From Thermodesulfobacteriota bacterium (GTDB lineage: Bacteria; Desulfobacterota; Dissulfuribacteria; Dissulfuribacterales; UBA3076): 6,755 bases of DNA. Positions 1-6,514 of the stretch are shown here, piece after piece. Position 1 is the stretch's first letter. Each line of letters begins with the position of its first letter. The position numbers were made by a program, and so were the translations under genes. The stretch covers positions 1 through 6,755 of the forward strand of contig QNAY01000072.1 of NCBI GenBank assembly GCA_003645605.1, given 5' to 3'. The notes beneath the pieces are model-generated. The model was given only the letters and a program-made list of their open reading frames with translations, made no database searches and had not been told where the DNA came from.

Positions 1-13
1 AAACCCCTCTTTT

Positions 14-93
14 TGTCATTTCGACCGTAGGGAGAAATCTTTAATGCCTGTATTTTCAGTACTATAAGATTTCTCGCTTTGCTCGAAATGACA
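14..93. repeat. REP-like imperfect inverted repeat
   Basis: Two 28-base arms, 14-41 and 66-93, are inverted copies of each other. The outer 11 bases (TGTCATTTCGA) and inner 9 bases (AGAAATCTT) match exactly, and the central 8 bases differ, so a folded transcript would have two helices around an internal loop. The spacer is 24 bases. Arms of this GTCATTTCGA...GAGAAATCTT type resemble dispersed intergenic palindromes common in many bacterial genomes. Its role is unknown. Confidence 0.75.
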
Positions 94-94
94 G

Positions 95-123
95 TTTTGG
101 TTAGTTTTCGTTCAGACACTATA
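95..123 (+). repeat. Direct repeat upstream of murI (CGTTCAGACACTATA copy)
   Basis: The core CGTTCAGACACTATA (109-123) recurs as CGTTCAGGCACTATA at 1297-1311, and a shorter copy CGTTCAGACAC lies at 1185-1195. Similarity between the first and third copies extends upstream through AGTTT and, allowing a two-base indel, through TTTGG. Only transitions separate the aligned core and AGTTT stretch. The copies bracket murI. Confidence 0.6.
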
Positions 124-144
124 CTATCAAATTGCTGATATTTT

Positions 145-197
145 TTTCGTGTTTTCGGTATTTCGTGCTTTCGTGATAATTCTTTTCTTTTTCGTGT
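145..197. repeat. TTTCGTGN octamer tandem array
   Basis: Four octamers follow in register at 145, 153, 161 and 169 (TTTCGTGT, TTTCGGTA, TTTCGTGC, TTTCGTGA). A fifth, detached copy lies at 190-197. The eight-base period is exact and only the second unit deviates. It lies in non-coding DNA upstream of the murI promoter. No function can be assigned. Confidence 0.65.
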
Positions 198-252
198 GTT
201 GCACAATCTGACTTGTAACCGCACAGTTCGGAGGGTTGCGGTAAAACGGGCG

Positions 253-280
253 TTGTAATACCGTGAACGGTTAGTATAAT
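253..280 (+). promoter_or_regulatory. Probable sigma70-type promoter of murI
   Basis: A perfect -10 hexamer TATAAT (275-280) lies 16 bases downstream of a -35-like TTGTAA (253-258, 4 of 6 consensus positions). Transcription would start near 286-288, giving a leader of about 30 bases before murI. The spacer contains CCGTGAACGG (261-270), an imperfect dyad that could bind a regulator or be a fragment of a dispersed repeat. Confidence 0.55.
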
Positions 281-300
281 CTGAAACGAAAATCATAATT

Positions 301-313
301 AGAGGAAACCTCT
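301..313 (+). promoter_or_regulatory. murI ribosome binding site inside a small hairpin
   Basis: The Shine-Dalgarno-like AGAGGA lies within AGAGG-AAA-CCTCT, a perfect 5-bp stem with a 3-base loop ending 5 bases before the ATG at 319. The spacing from AGAGG to ATG is 13 bases, longer than usual. Folding would hide the site, so translation could be modest or structure-dependent. A five-base stem can arise by chance. Confidence 0.4.
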
Positions 314-318
314 TTAGA

Positions 319-1122
319 ATGAGTGTAACCATAGGCGTTTTCGACTCAGGTATTGGCGGACTCACGGTAGTCCGCGAGATCAAAAAGTTATTGCCGACCC
401 AGCCTCTTATCTATTTTGGAGACACTGCGCGGACCCCCTATGGGACCAAAAGCCCGGAAACAATTATTCAATATGCCAGGGAAGACACTAAATTCTTGCT
501 GGAGCACGGAGCCGGTATATTAGTAATCGCCTGCCACAGCGCAGCCAGTACTGCCACCTCAACCTTAAAACAGGAATTTTCTGAACCAATATTTGAAGTC
601 GTAACTCCCTCTATAGAACAGGCATTGGCCCTTACCAGACGAAAAAACATCGGCTTAATAGGTACAAGGGCTACAGTGACAAGCGATGTATACGAAAAAG
701 CGATCCACGCACGTCTGCCCGATGCAAAGGTATACAGCCAGGCATGTCCTCTTCTGGTGCCCCTGGTGGAGGAAGGATGGCTCAAGACCAGGGAAAGCCG
801 CATGATAGTTAAAAAGTATCTCAGGCCTTTAAAAAACCAACAGATAGATACCCTGATCCTTGGATGTACCCATTATCCTGTTCTTAAACAAATAATCCAG
901 GAAAAAATTGGAAAGAAGGTAAAAATAGTAGATCCTTCTGCTGAAATAGCACATGCAGTTTATTCATATCTTGAGGCCAAGGATCAACTGTCTGAAAAAT
1001 CACATGGCCTGGAAGATCGTTTTTTTGTCTCTGACCTCACTCCAACGACTCAGGAAGTGGTCCAGTGTTTTTTAGGCAACCGGGTTCGGCTTGAGAAGGC
1101 ATCATTGCCCAAGAGGGAGTGA
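319..1122 (+). CDS. murI: Glutamate racemase
   Basis: Cofactor-independent racemase converting L-glutamate to D-glutamate in the cytoplasm for peptidoglycan precursor synthesis. The 267-residue length is typical of the family. The N-terminal FDSGIGGL motif supplies Asp9 and Ser10, and DTARTPYG follows at 35-42. The first catalytic cysteine is Cys72 in ACHSAAS, where many family members have ACNTAS. The second is Cys183 in LILGCTHYP, with His185 beside it. LVEEG around Glu151 fits the conserved active-site glutamate region. The ATG at 319 is the right start because the FDSGIGGL motif begins only seven residues in. Repeat-rich gaps and its own promoter set it apart from the downstream RAMP operon, so it appears monocistronic. 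All residues needed for activity seem present. Confidence 0.96.
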   Translation: MSVTIGVFDSGIGGLTVVREIKKLLPTQPLIYFGDTARTPYGTKSPETIIQYAREDTKFLLEHGAGILVIACHSAASTATSTLKQEFSEPIFEVVTPSIEQALALTRRKNIGLIGTRATVTSDVYEKAIHARLPDAKVYSQACPLLVPLVEEGWLKTRESRMIVKKYLRPLKNQQIDTLILGCTHYPVLKQIIQEKIGKKVKIVDPSAEIAHAVYSYLEAKDQLSEKSHGLEDRFFVSDLTPTTQEVVQCFLGNRVRLEKASLPKRE

Positions 1123-1197
1123 ATAATTACGGGCTTGACTATGCATACTACCCTGTTATCTATATAATGCATGAACGAAAAGGCCGTTCAGACACAA

Positions 1198-1232
1198 TTT
1201 TGAATTCTAAATTTTGAATGTTGAATTTAAAA
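1198..1232. repeat. AT-rich heptamer array (TTTTGAA type)
   Basis: Five consecutive heptamers are in exact register: TTTTGAA, TTCTAAA, TTTTGAA, TGTTGAA, TTTAAAA. The array starts three bases after the CGTTCAGACAC copy at 1185-1195. Short heptameric tandem repeats of this kind occur as dispersed intergenic repeats in several bacterial groups. No function is evident. Confidence 0.6.
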
Positions 1233-1285
1233 AGGAAGTAATCTTAATATGTTAATTGCCCATGGCCTAAACTGAAAAAACAAAA

Positions 1286-1313
1286 TTTGGAGTTTCCGTT
1301 CAGGCACTATAAT
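1286..1313 (+). promoter_or_regulatory. Possible promoter of the RAMP operon
   Basis: TATAAT at 1308-1313 is a perfect -10 hexamer at the 3' edge of the CGTTCAGGCACTATA repeat copy. The best -35 at suitable spacing is the weak TTTGGA (1286-1291, 16-base spacer). The equivalent copy upstream of murI ends in CTATACTAT, also -10-like, so the repeat may carry promoter activity. A second, weaker arrangement (TTTACG at 1342-1347 with an AT-rich block near 1365) cannot be excluded. Confidence 0.25.
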
Positions 1314-1379
1314 AAGATAAAAACTAACAGGATAGAGATTGTTTTACGGTTTTCCTTGGTGCAGATATATCTATTGCAG

Positions 1380-1412
1380 GACTATTTAGTGTACGTCCAA
1401 TAATGAATAGTC
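1380..1412. promoter_or_regulatory. Inverted repeat upstream of the RAMP operon
   Basis: GACTATT (1380-1386) and AATAGTC (1406-1412) are perfect 7-base inverted arms separated by 19 bases. The repeat ends 24 bases before the RAMP gene start. It could be an operator or a leader hairpin, or chance. No regulator gene is in view. Confidence 0.3.
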
Positions 1413-1423
1413 GGAGGTTCGAA

Positions 1424-1430
1424 AAGGAGA
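1424..1430 (+). promoter_or_regulatory. Strong ribosome binding site of the RAMP fusion gene
   Basis: AAGGAGA is a near-ideal Shine-Dalgarno sequence, 6 bases before the ATG at 1437. It fixes the start of the long gene and is much the best such site among the genes here. Confidence 0.85.
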
Positions 1431-1436
1431 TAACTT

Positions 1437-4400
1437 ATGATTATTAGAGGACAGCTTATCGCAGAAGCACCTATCTACCGCGGAAATGCCAGGAAGACCC
1501 TTTTTACCAGGGATGGTGACGGCTCAACCATGATGATTTCCCTGGCGGGCGAGATAGCAGGGACCGCTGAATCGCTGATGGATGCATTTATCGGTGAATC
1601 CAGAAACGGGCGAAACCTCGGTCTGCTAAACAGGCTATGGCAAAGGCTCTATGGCAAGTCTATGCCAATGGGGCTTATAACAGAGGTTGATTGTCGTCTC
1701 AAGCCGGAATACTACAATCCGGACAGGTTTTTTGATCTCCGGATGGGGATCAAATTGGACAAAGATCGCTGGGCTGCTGAGGCCAATGCCAATTACAAGA
1801 TGGAAACCACCTTCAGAAACTGCGTGTTTGATTTCAAGCTCATAGTCAATGACAAGATGCTGAAGTCTAAAGATAATCAGGCAGGTCTATATTATTTGCT
1901 GAAAGAGCTGGAGGAAGGCCGTTTCTGGTTCGGGGCTGGAAAGACAAAGGGACTTGGACGCTGCCGCCTGGAACTGGATGCCTCACTGCCAAAGCCGGTC
2001 AAACTGCCGGAGCTTTCTCCCAAACCAAATCATATCAGTGTAAATCTGAGCCTGGATGCTGAAAATCCCATTCTCATAGGCTGGAACTGGGGCAAGGTGG
2101 GGTCGGATCAGCCTTCGTTTGTAGACACAAACGGCAAACTGTTTTTACAGGGGATGAGTCGGATTCCCGGTGTTATACGGGGTCGTCTGGAGATAGCCAT
2201 AGGCGGCAACGTCTCTGATGTGGATAAGTGGAAGGCAAAACTGGCCAGGTCTTTGCCGCGCGCTATAACCGGCTGGATTACCCAGCGTTCATCTCGAACC
2301 GAAGCGGCCTGGACATTCCCTAAATCCGCCTTGGCCAAACTTTCCAAAGGTAAACATGCTATTTCCAAAAAAGTCCTCAGCAAAATCGAACCACTTGTAG
2401 ACCGGAGCTTCCCTAGCCGCGAGGCCGCTGAGGATACCTTTTATGACACTCTTGGCAAGAATGCCAAGAAGTCCAGAAGGATTCTGGACATACTTGAACA
2501 TGAACAGAAGACAGCCCGTGAGTTGGACAGAGACGCATGGCAGGAGATGGCAGGTAAGCTTGGCATTGTTCAGGATATAGCTGATGACCTGGCAGCAGCC
2601 ATGGATGACCAATCCAAATTTGAAAAACTGATTATCAAGGCATGTGACGAGGATGTTTTGCCGGGGCTATATAATCAAGTGGATCAACAACAGAAGTTGC
2701 TGGAAAGCGACGTATGGGTAGACGAAGAGATAACCAGTCGGCTGCAACACATTCAGATCAAGAACATGCTCATGAACGGAGAGATCACTGAAAGACAATG
2801 GGATGATCCCAAAGCTGTTCCCAAAGGAGTAACAGATGGGATATGGAGAGAGTTTTTACAATCTCATAATCGTGTTAGTTACCGCCATATGGTGAATACC
2901 CGCAACTTGAGAAAGAGCATTGTCAATGATGAAAATTGCATTGCCGTGCTTAAAGCATATAGGGATCATACCAGGGTGGAGCTTTCCAGGCCGGAGAATA
3001 CGGATTTTCGTGCCGGCGGTCCTTCAAACAGAGAGATTTCTCAGGCCTATGGAAAGCCTTATGACACGGTATTCATGAAGATGTTCACATGGTCTCCGTC
3101 TGCTCAGGAGAAGGGCAAATGGGAGGTTTACATACCCGGCAGCACCATAAAAGGGGCCTTTCGCAAGCGGGCATCCCAGGTTCTGGCTACGCTTTGGGGA
3201 GAAGGCCGTGAAACCGGAGATGTCCTGGACTGGTTGTTTGGAAAACAGCGTCAGCCCGGACATATCCAGTTTTCAGATGCCTATCTGGCAAATCCGGATA
3301 GTCCCCAAAAGGCATGGTGCTCAATGGATGGGGTACGTATGGACCCGGCTACCGGCCGGCCCGTAGAGCAAGCCAAGACTGATTTCCTTTTTGCTTATGG
3401 AAAAGACCTAAGTTTCCGCATGAGGTTAGATGTCAACGATGTCTCAGAAAAGGACATGCCGGCCCTGAATGTCTTTGCGCATCTGTTGAATGATTTTCAG
3501 ATGGGGGACATCCCTTTAGGGGGTGAAAAGACATCCGGTTTTGGCTGGACCCAAGCCAGGCTTGAAAAGCTGACATGGCTCACCCCAAAAGCGGACAAGA
3601 TGACTGAGAAGCTCTTTGGAAATGTTCAGCTTGAGAAAGATGGTATATGGCAGCGCGCAGAAATAGAAGGCCCGGATGTCGCTTCCATCTGGACATCTCT
3701 TGCCAAAATATCGAAAAAGGACGTGGATGATTTTCAGGAGCCGCGTATAGCGTCCCGAGGTTTCATCTCTCACAGTTCTTTTGGAGGCTATTCGGGTAAA
3801 TTGATGATCGAGGGAACAGTCTTGACTCCGGTGCATGTCCGTGAGAGTGGAGAACCGTTTTACACGGCGGTCCTGAATGGAGAACCGGTTAACGGCTGGG
3901 ATTTTTTCAGTATATCTCCGCCTTCCAGGGACGTACGTGGAGACGGTCATTCTTATGCCTTGCCCAGCAAGACGCTCAAGGGAATGATAAGGCACATTTA
4001 CTCCATAGCAAGTGAATCCAGCAGTCCCAGTGCCGATATCAGTAAACTAAATCCGGCGGATAGCCTGTTTGGATGGGTGGGTACAGGACAGAATCAGGCA
4101 TTGATGGGAAGGCTGGTCTTTGACTTTGGTATGTTTGAAAATATCAAGACCGAGTGGTTCAAGGTTCCTTATCCCTATGGCCATTGGCAATGGACAGGTA
4201 AAGAGTGGAAAAATATTCCGGGCAACCAGGCAAAGTTCAACATAATCGCCGGGTTGTGGAGGCTCTTCCCCAATGTTCCGCTTGCGCCGTCCATAGAAAG
4301 ATTGGACGATCTGGTCCCGGATGACGTTCAGGCAAATTATATAAGGGCAATACTTCCCGGCGGGAAATTCCATACGAGTATACGGTTCTGGAACCTGAAA

Positions 4401-4664
4401 AAGGAAGAACTCCAGCGTCTTATCTGGTGTCTGGAGATGGAAAACGGCATGGCCCACAAGGTCGGCAAGGCCCGGTATCTGGGGTTTGGGAGCCTGACAA
4501 TGCGTGTTTTGCCGGAAAGCTATCTGATTGACTGGAATGCCCGATATGGCGGGGACAAGAACGGCAAATGGCGCAAACCATTGTCTGTCGATCAGTGGCT
4601 GAATTCCAAGGTGATAGCCCATCATTCCGAATTGCTGAAGGCCCTGAATGCTAAGTCCCTTTGA
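1437..4664 (+). CDS. Multi-domain RAMP (Cas7-like) fusion protein, type III CRISPR-like effector
   Basis: This 1075-residue cytoplasmic protein joins several RAMP modules and probably forms the backbone that binds guide RNA. Unit 1 (1-182) has LYG (71-73), a central R-x-G-I-x-L-D strand and a glycine loop at 166-174 (GAGKTKGLG). Unit 2 starts near 198 with SDQPSF (Asp224) and IPGVIRG (243-249), but no glycine loop follows. Residues about 290-500 look mostly helical and charged. Unit 3 (about 513-712) is the clearest Cas7/Csm3-like domain: Asp543, IPGSTIKGAFR (566-576), LFG (600-602), QFSDAYL and a glycine loop LGGEKTSGFG (694-703). Unit 4 (about 770-1024) has LPSKTLKGMIR (842-852), LFG (877-879), GRLVFDF and HKVGKARYLGFGSL (1007-1020), resembling CRISPR RAMP proteins of the TIGR03986 kind. 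RNA cleavage is unproven. In Cas7 proteins the catalytic Asp usually lies upstream of the IPG motif, making Asp224 and Asp543 candidates. No HD or Palm domain (Cas10) is present. Confidence 0.85.
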   Translation: MIIRGQLIAEAPIYRGNARKTLFTRDGDGSTMMISLAGEIAGTAESLMDAFIGESRNGRNLGLLNRLWQRLYGKSMPMGLITEVDCRLKPEYYNPDRFFDLRMGIKLDKDRWAAEANANYKMETTFRNCVFDFKLIVNDKMLKSKDNQAGLYYLLKELEEGRFWFGAGKTKGLGRCRLELDASLPKPVKLPELSPKPNHISVNLSLDAENPILIGWNWGKVGSDQPSFVDTNGKLFLQGMSRIPGVIRGRLEIAIGGNVSDVDKWKAKLARSLPRAITGWITQRSSRTEAAWTFPKSALAKLSKGKHAISKKVLSKIEPLVDRSFPSREAAEDTFYDTLGKNAKKSRRILDILEHEQKTARELDRDAWQEMAGKLGIVQDIADDLAAAMDDQSKFEKLIIKACDEDVLPGLYNQVDQQQKLLESDVWVDEEITSRLQHIQIKNMLMNGEITERQWDDPKAVPKGVTDGIWREFLQSHNRVSYRHMVNTRNLRKSIVNDENCIAVLKAYRDHTRVELSRPENTDFRAGGPSNREISQAYGKPYDTVFMKMFTWSPSAQEKGKWEVYIPGSTIKGAFRKRASQVLATLWGEGRETGDVLDWLFGKQRQPGHIQFSDAYLANPDSPQKAWCSMDGVRMDPATGRPVEQAKTDFLFAYGKDLSFRMRLDVNDVSEKDMPALNVFAHLLNDFQMGDIPLGGEKTSGFGWTQARLEKLTWLTPKADKMTEKLFGNVQLEKDGIWQRAEIEGPDVASIWTSLAKISKKDVDDFQEPRIASRGFISHSSFGGYSGKLMIEGTVLTPVHVRESGEPFYTAVLNGEPVNGWDFFSISPPSRDVRGDGHSYALPSKTLKGMIRHIYSIASESSSPSADISKLNPADSLFGWVGTGQNQALMGRLVFDFGMFENIKTEWFKVPYPYGHWQWTGKEWKNIPGNQAKFNIIAGLWRLFPNVPLAPSIERLDDLVPDDVQANYIRAILPGGKFHTSIRFWNLKKEELQRLIWCLEMENGMAHKVGKARYLGFGSLTMRVLPESYLIDWNARYGGDKNGKWRKPLSVDQWLNSKVIAHHSELLKALNAKSL

Positions 4665-5526
4665 TTGGATTCGCCGGTGTACTACAGGGCCGGAGCTTCT
4701 TGGCACTATCTCATATATAGCAGGAGAAAGATCAGAGGGACTGGAGGAGTTGAAAAATGAGCCTCCGGCCCCTCCTTTTTCTGCAGATAGACCGCCTTGC
4801 GAGCGTTGCAAAATATACCGACGGCAGGATGATTCAGCATACTGCAAGACATGTTCTGCCATTCTGGACCGGACGGAAGGGCTTGGGCGGATTATCAGAA
4901 ATTTGGTCTGCTTGTGGGGCTTTGTGTCTGACTTACCCTGGCATCTGAATAATGAAACATGTAAAGACTTTACTGAAGGGGTTTATGTCCATGATCAGAA
5001 CCGGTTTTTGTTGATACTACAGCGACGTGGGTTGAGGAAGTGGTTGGAAGAGCTGTTACTATATCACGGCTCAGACATAAAAGGACTAATACAGATATTC
5101 CCAACCAAAGGACCTGGTTATGGGACCTGTATGGGAGATGTTCTGTGCAAGGCCATACATCATGAAGCCGATTTCCCTATGGATATGCTCAGGATTCGTT
5201 TTTATTCCAGTCCGTTGCAGATATTTAAGCCCCATCTGCGGGAAAAAAGAGGAATGCTGACCTTTAGTGGAGAAGATTTTTTGTCCATCTTGAATATGGG
5301 GGTAACATTCCGTCGCAATTTGAGGCCTGACGAACAGATCGAGATAAGGGACATGTTATTAAAACCCGGTCACAGGAATCTCCATTTCCAGTGGGGGCGG
5401 TTGTTGGGACGGATTGATCACGAAGCCAGGGATATGCTGGAGGCCTGGAGTATGCGCCATTGGCCTCGTGAACGTATATTTTTGCTTTATGAAGTCCTCC
5501 CGTATGTGGATATATTCCATGATTGA
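4648..5526 (+). CDS. Zinc-ribbon-like protein of unknown function in the RAMP operon
   Basis: I do not recognise this 292-residue protein. Cys51, Cys54, Cys66 and Cys69 form C-X2-C-X11-C-X2-C, a spacing typical of zinc ribbons, after a proline-rich linker (39-50). The rest is a soluble mix of predicted helices and strands, with many Trp and Arg near the C-terminus and no signal peptide or membrane segment. The ATG at 4648 lies 17 bases inside the RAMP gene, with GAAGG (4637-4641) 6 bases upstream. The next in-frame Met is far downstream, so this start is likely. Overlap with both neighbours argues for a shared complex or pathway. It could be an accessory or small subunit of the RAMP effector, a nucleic-acid-binding partner or a very diverged RAMP; the sequence does not decide. 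Expression as a real gene is well supported by the open frame and the operon geometry. Confidence 0.8.
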   Translation: MLSPFDWIRRCTTGPELLGTISYIAGERSEGLEELKNEPPAPPFSADRPPCERCKIYRRQDDSAYCKTCSAILDRTEGLGRIIRNLVCLWGFVSDLPWHLNNETCKDFTEGVYVHDQNRFLLILQRRGLRKWLEELLLYHGSDIKGLIQIFPTKGPGYGTCMGDVLCKAIHHEADFPMDMLRIRFYSSPLQIFKPHLREKRGMLTFSGEDFLSILNMGVTFRRNLRPDEQIEIRDMLLKPGHRNLHFQWGRLLGRIDHEARDMLEAWSMRHWPRERIFLLYEVLPYVDIFHD

Positions 5527-6508
5527 TCTTGTTCGATATCTGTGCGTATGGCGGGTAAACAGGAGTCAGGGATGTATATCTGCGTACCCTGCCGTTCAAA
5601 TCTCAAGGGTCCTCGGCACGATCATATCCGAACATCTGGGGACCAAAGAGGCAAGACAATGGCGCAAAGCACTGAAGCGTTGGAAAAATTTTTGCACTCG
5701 AGATCAGAAAAAAGTAAAATATTATGATTTGCCGTCGGCATCAAATGCTCCATGGCCTGTTGAGGTCAGTATTGTGGCGCATACTTCCAAAAAGATATAT
5801 GGAGTGGGTGAGCCGTTAATCTGGGAGCTGAAACTCTTTGGGGAATGTGCCAGACACAGCTTTTTCCTTGAGTCAATTCTGCCCGCTATGGAAAAAGCAG
5901 GTTACACTTCAATATCTGAATTCAATAGAGGGAACAGTCTGTGGGGACATTTCGACATCACTGATGTTTACTGCGCCCACGGACATACATGGGAACCGGT
6001 AGTTCAAAATGGGCAACTGGACACCACCTATGAACCCAGTCCTTCCCAGTGGATAGAGGGGCTAAGCGAAAAAAAAGGAAACCACATCTACAACAGACTG
6101 ATATGGGCAACTCCATTTGATCTGGATAATGTCTCTAAAGCATACCAGAAGCAATCACAGAATACCATATCCCTGAAACTGGGTCCCAATATGGAGTATC
6201 TGCTGAATGCCTTTGTAAACAGATGCATGAAACTTGGTGCAATGTCTAAAGGCCGTGCCGCTGACTTGATTGACATCCTTTCGCAAGAAGTGGTGGGAGT
6301 ACTGGATGAAGCCATGTCCCAGTCCATACAACTTCCATGCCCGAATTCCGCCCTCAATGCCGCGCCGGCACACATGCCCGGCAGTTGGACAGGTTATCAG
6401 GTTTTCGGACCTATACCCAGTATTATTATTCCGTTTCTTAAGATTGCATCTATTCTGCATCTGGGCAATTATACCCATTTCGGTTGCGGTACGTTCTATT
6501 TGGAATAA
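5519..6508 (+). CDS. cas6: Cas6-family CRISPR RNA-processing RAMP protein
   Basis: Cas6 proteins cut precursor CRISPR RNA within the repeat. From the ATG at 5519 the product is 329 residues. The N-terminal part (5-41) fits a first RAMP strand followed by a P-x(n)-G segment. Residues about 78-152 match the Cas6 C-terminal family pattern (PF10040): WPVEV, then GEPLIWELKLFGECARHSFFL and a closing FDITDVY strand. The extreme C-terminus carries the signature glycine loop HLGNYTHFGCGTFYL (314-328) after PFLKI. Residues about 155-285 are family-variable, and the catalytic residues cannot be named because Cas6 active sites are poorly conserved. The frame is open further upstream, with ATGs at 5489 and 5504 and a TTG at 5414. 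I prefer 5519 because it overlaps the previous stop in ATGATTGA, typical of translational coupling; only a weak GGA (5508-5510) precedes it. No CRISPR array is in this window, so its RNA substrate lies elsewhere or is unconventional. Confidence 0.78.
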   Translation: MIDLVRYLCVWRVNRSQGCISAYPAVQISRVLGTIISEHLGTKEARQWRKALKRWKNFCTRDQKKVKYYDLPSASNAPWPVEVSIVAHTSKKIYGVGEPLIWELKLFGECARHSFFLESILPAMEKAGYTSISEFNRGNSLWGHFDITDVYCAHGHTWEPVVQNGQLDTTYEPSPSQWIEGLSEKKGNHIYNRLIWATPFDLDNVSKAYQKQSQNTISLKLGPNMEYLLNAFVNRCMKLGAMSKGRAADLIDILSQEVVGVLDEAMSQSIQLPCPNSALNAAPAHMPGSWTGYQVFGPIPSIIIPFLKIASILHLGNYTHFGCGTFYLE

Positions 6509-6514
6509 AGTTGG

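Larger units (their letters stand above)
1123..1436. other. Repeat-rich intergenic region between murI and the RAMP operon
   Basis: This 314-base stretch holds no credible gene. It contains two copies of the CGTTCAG(A/G)CAC repeat (1185-1195 and 1297-1311), an AT-rich heptamer array (1198-1232), TATAAT hexamers at 1163-1168 and 1308-1313, an inverted repeat at 1380-1412 and the strong ribosome binding site of the next gene. No convincing rho-independent terminator follows murI. An eight-codon ORF (1249-1275) preceded by AGGAAG is too short to support as a gene. Confidence 0.7.

Noticed and set aside
1135..1168. Promoter TTGACT...TATAAT after murI
   Set aside because: The hexamers are 22 bases apart, too far for a standard sigma70 promoter, and no better-spaced partner is evident.
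1249..1275. Eight-codon ORF with AGGAAG upstream, as a leader peptide
   Set aside because: No attenuator-like hairpins or codon runs accompany it, and such short ORFs are expected by chance.
1437..4664. Assignment of the RAMP fusion as a true type III-E Cas7-11
   Set aside because: At 1075 residues it is shorter than typical Cas7-11 proteins, the apparent helical segment follows unit 2's start, a separate Cas6 is present, and no TPR-CHAT or other type III-E partner is in view.
4047..4862. 271-codon open frame on the minus strand
   Set aside because: It lies antisense across the end of the RAMP gene and the start of the zinc-ribbon gene, shows no domain motifs, and reads as a shadow of the well-supported plus-strand genes.
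5414..5518. Longer form of the Cas6-like protein starting upstream (TTG 5414, ATG 5489 or 5504)
   Set aside because: The extra residues are encoded on top of the zinc-ribbon gene, look unlike a Cas6 N-terminus and have no ribosome binding site. The ATGATTGA overlap at 5519 is the better start.
4648..6508. Zinc-ribbon and Cas6-like genes as one gene split by a frameshift
   Set aside because: The second has its own Cas6-like N-terminus and the genes meet in a normal stop/start overlap, so two coupled genes are the simpler reading.
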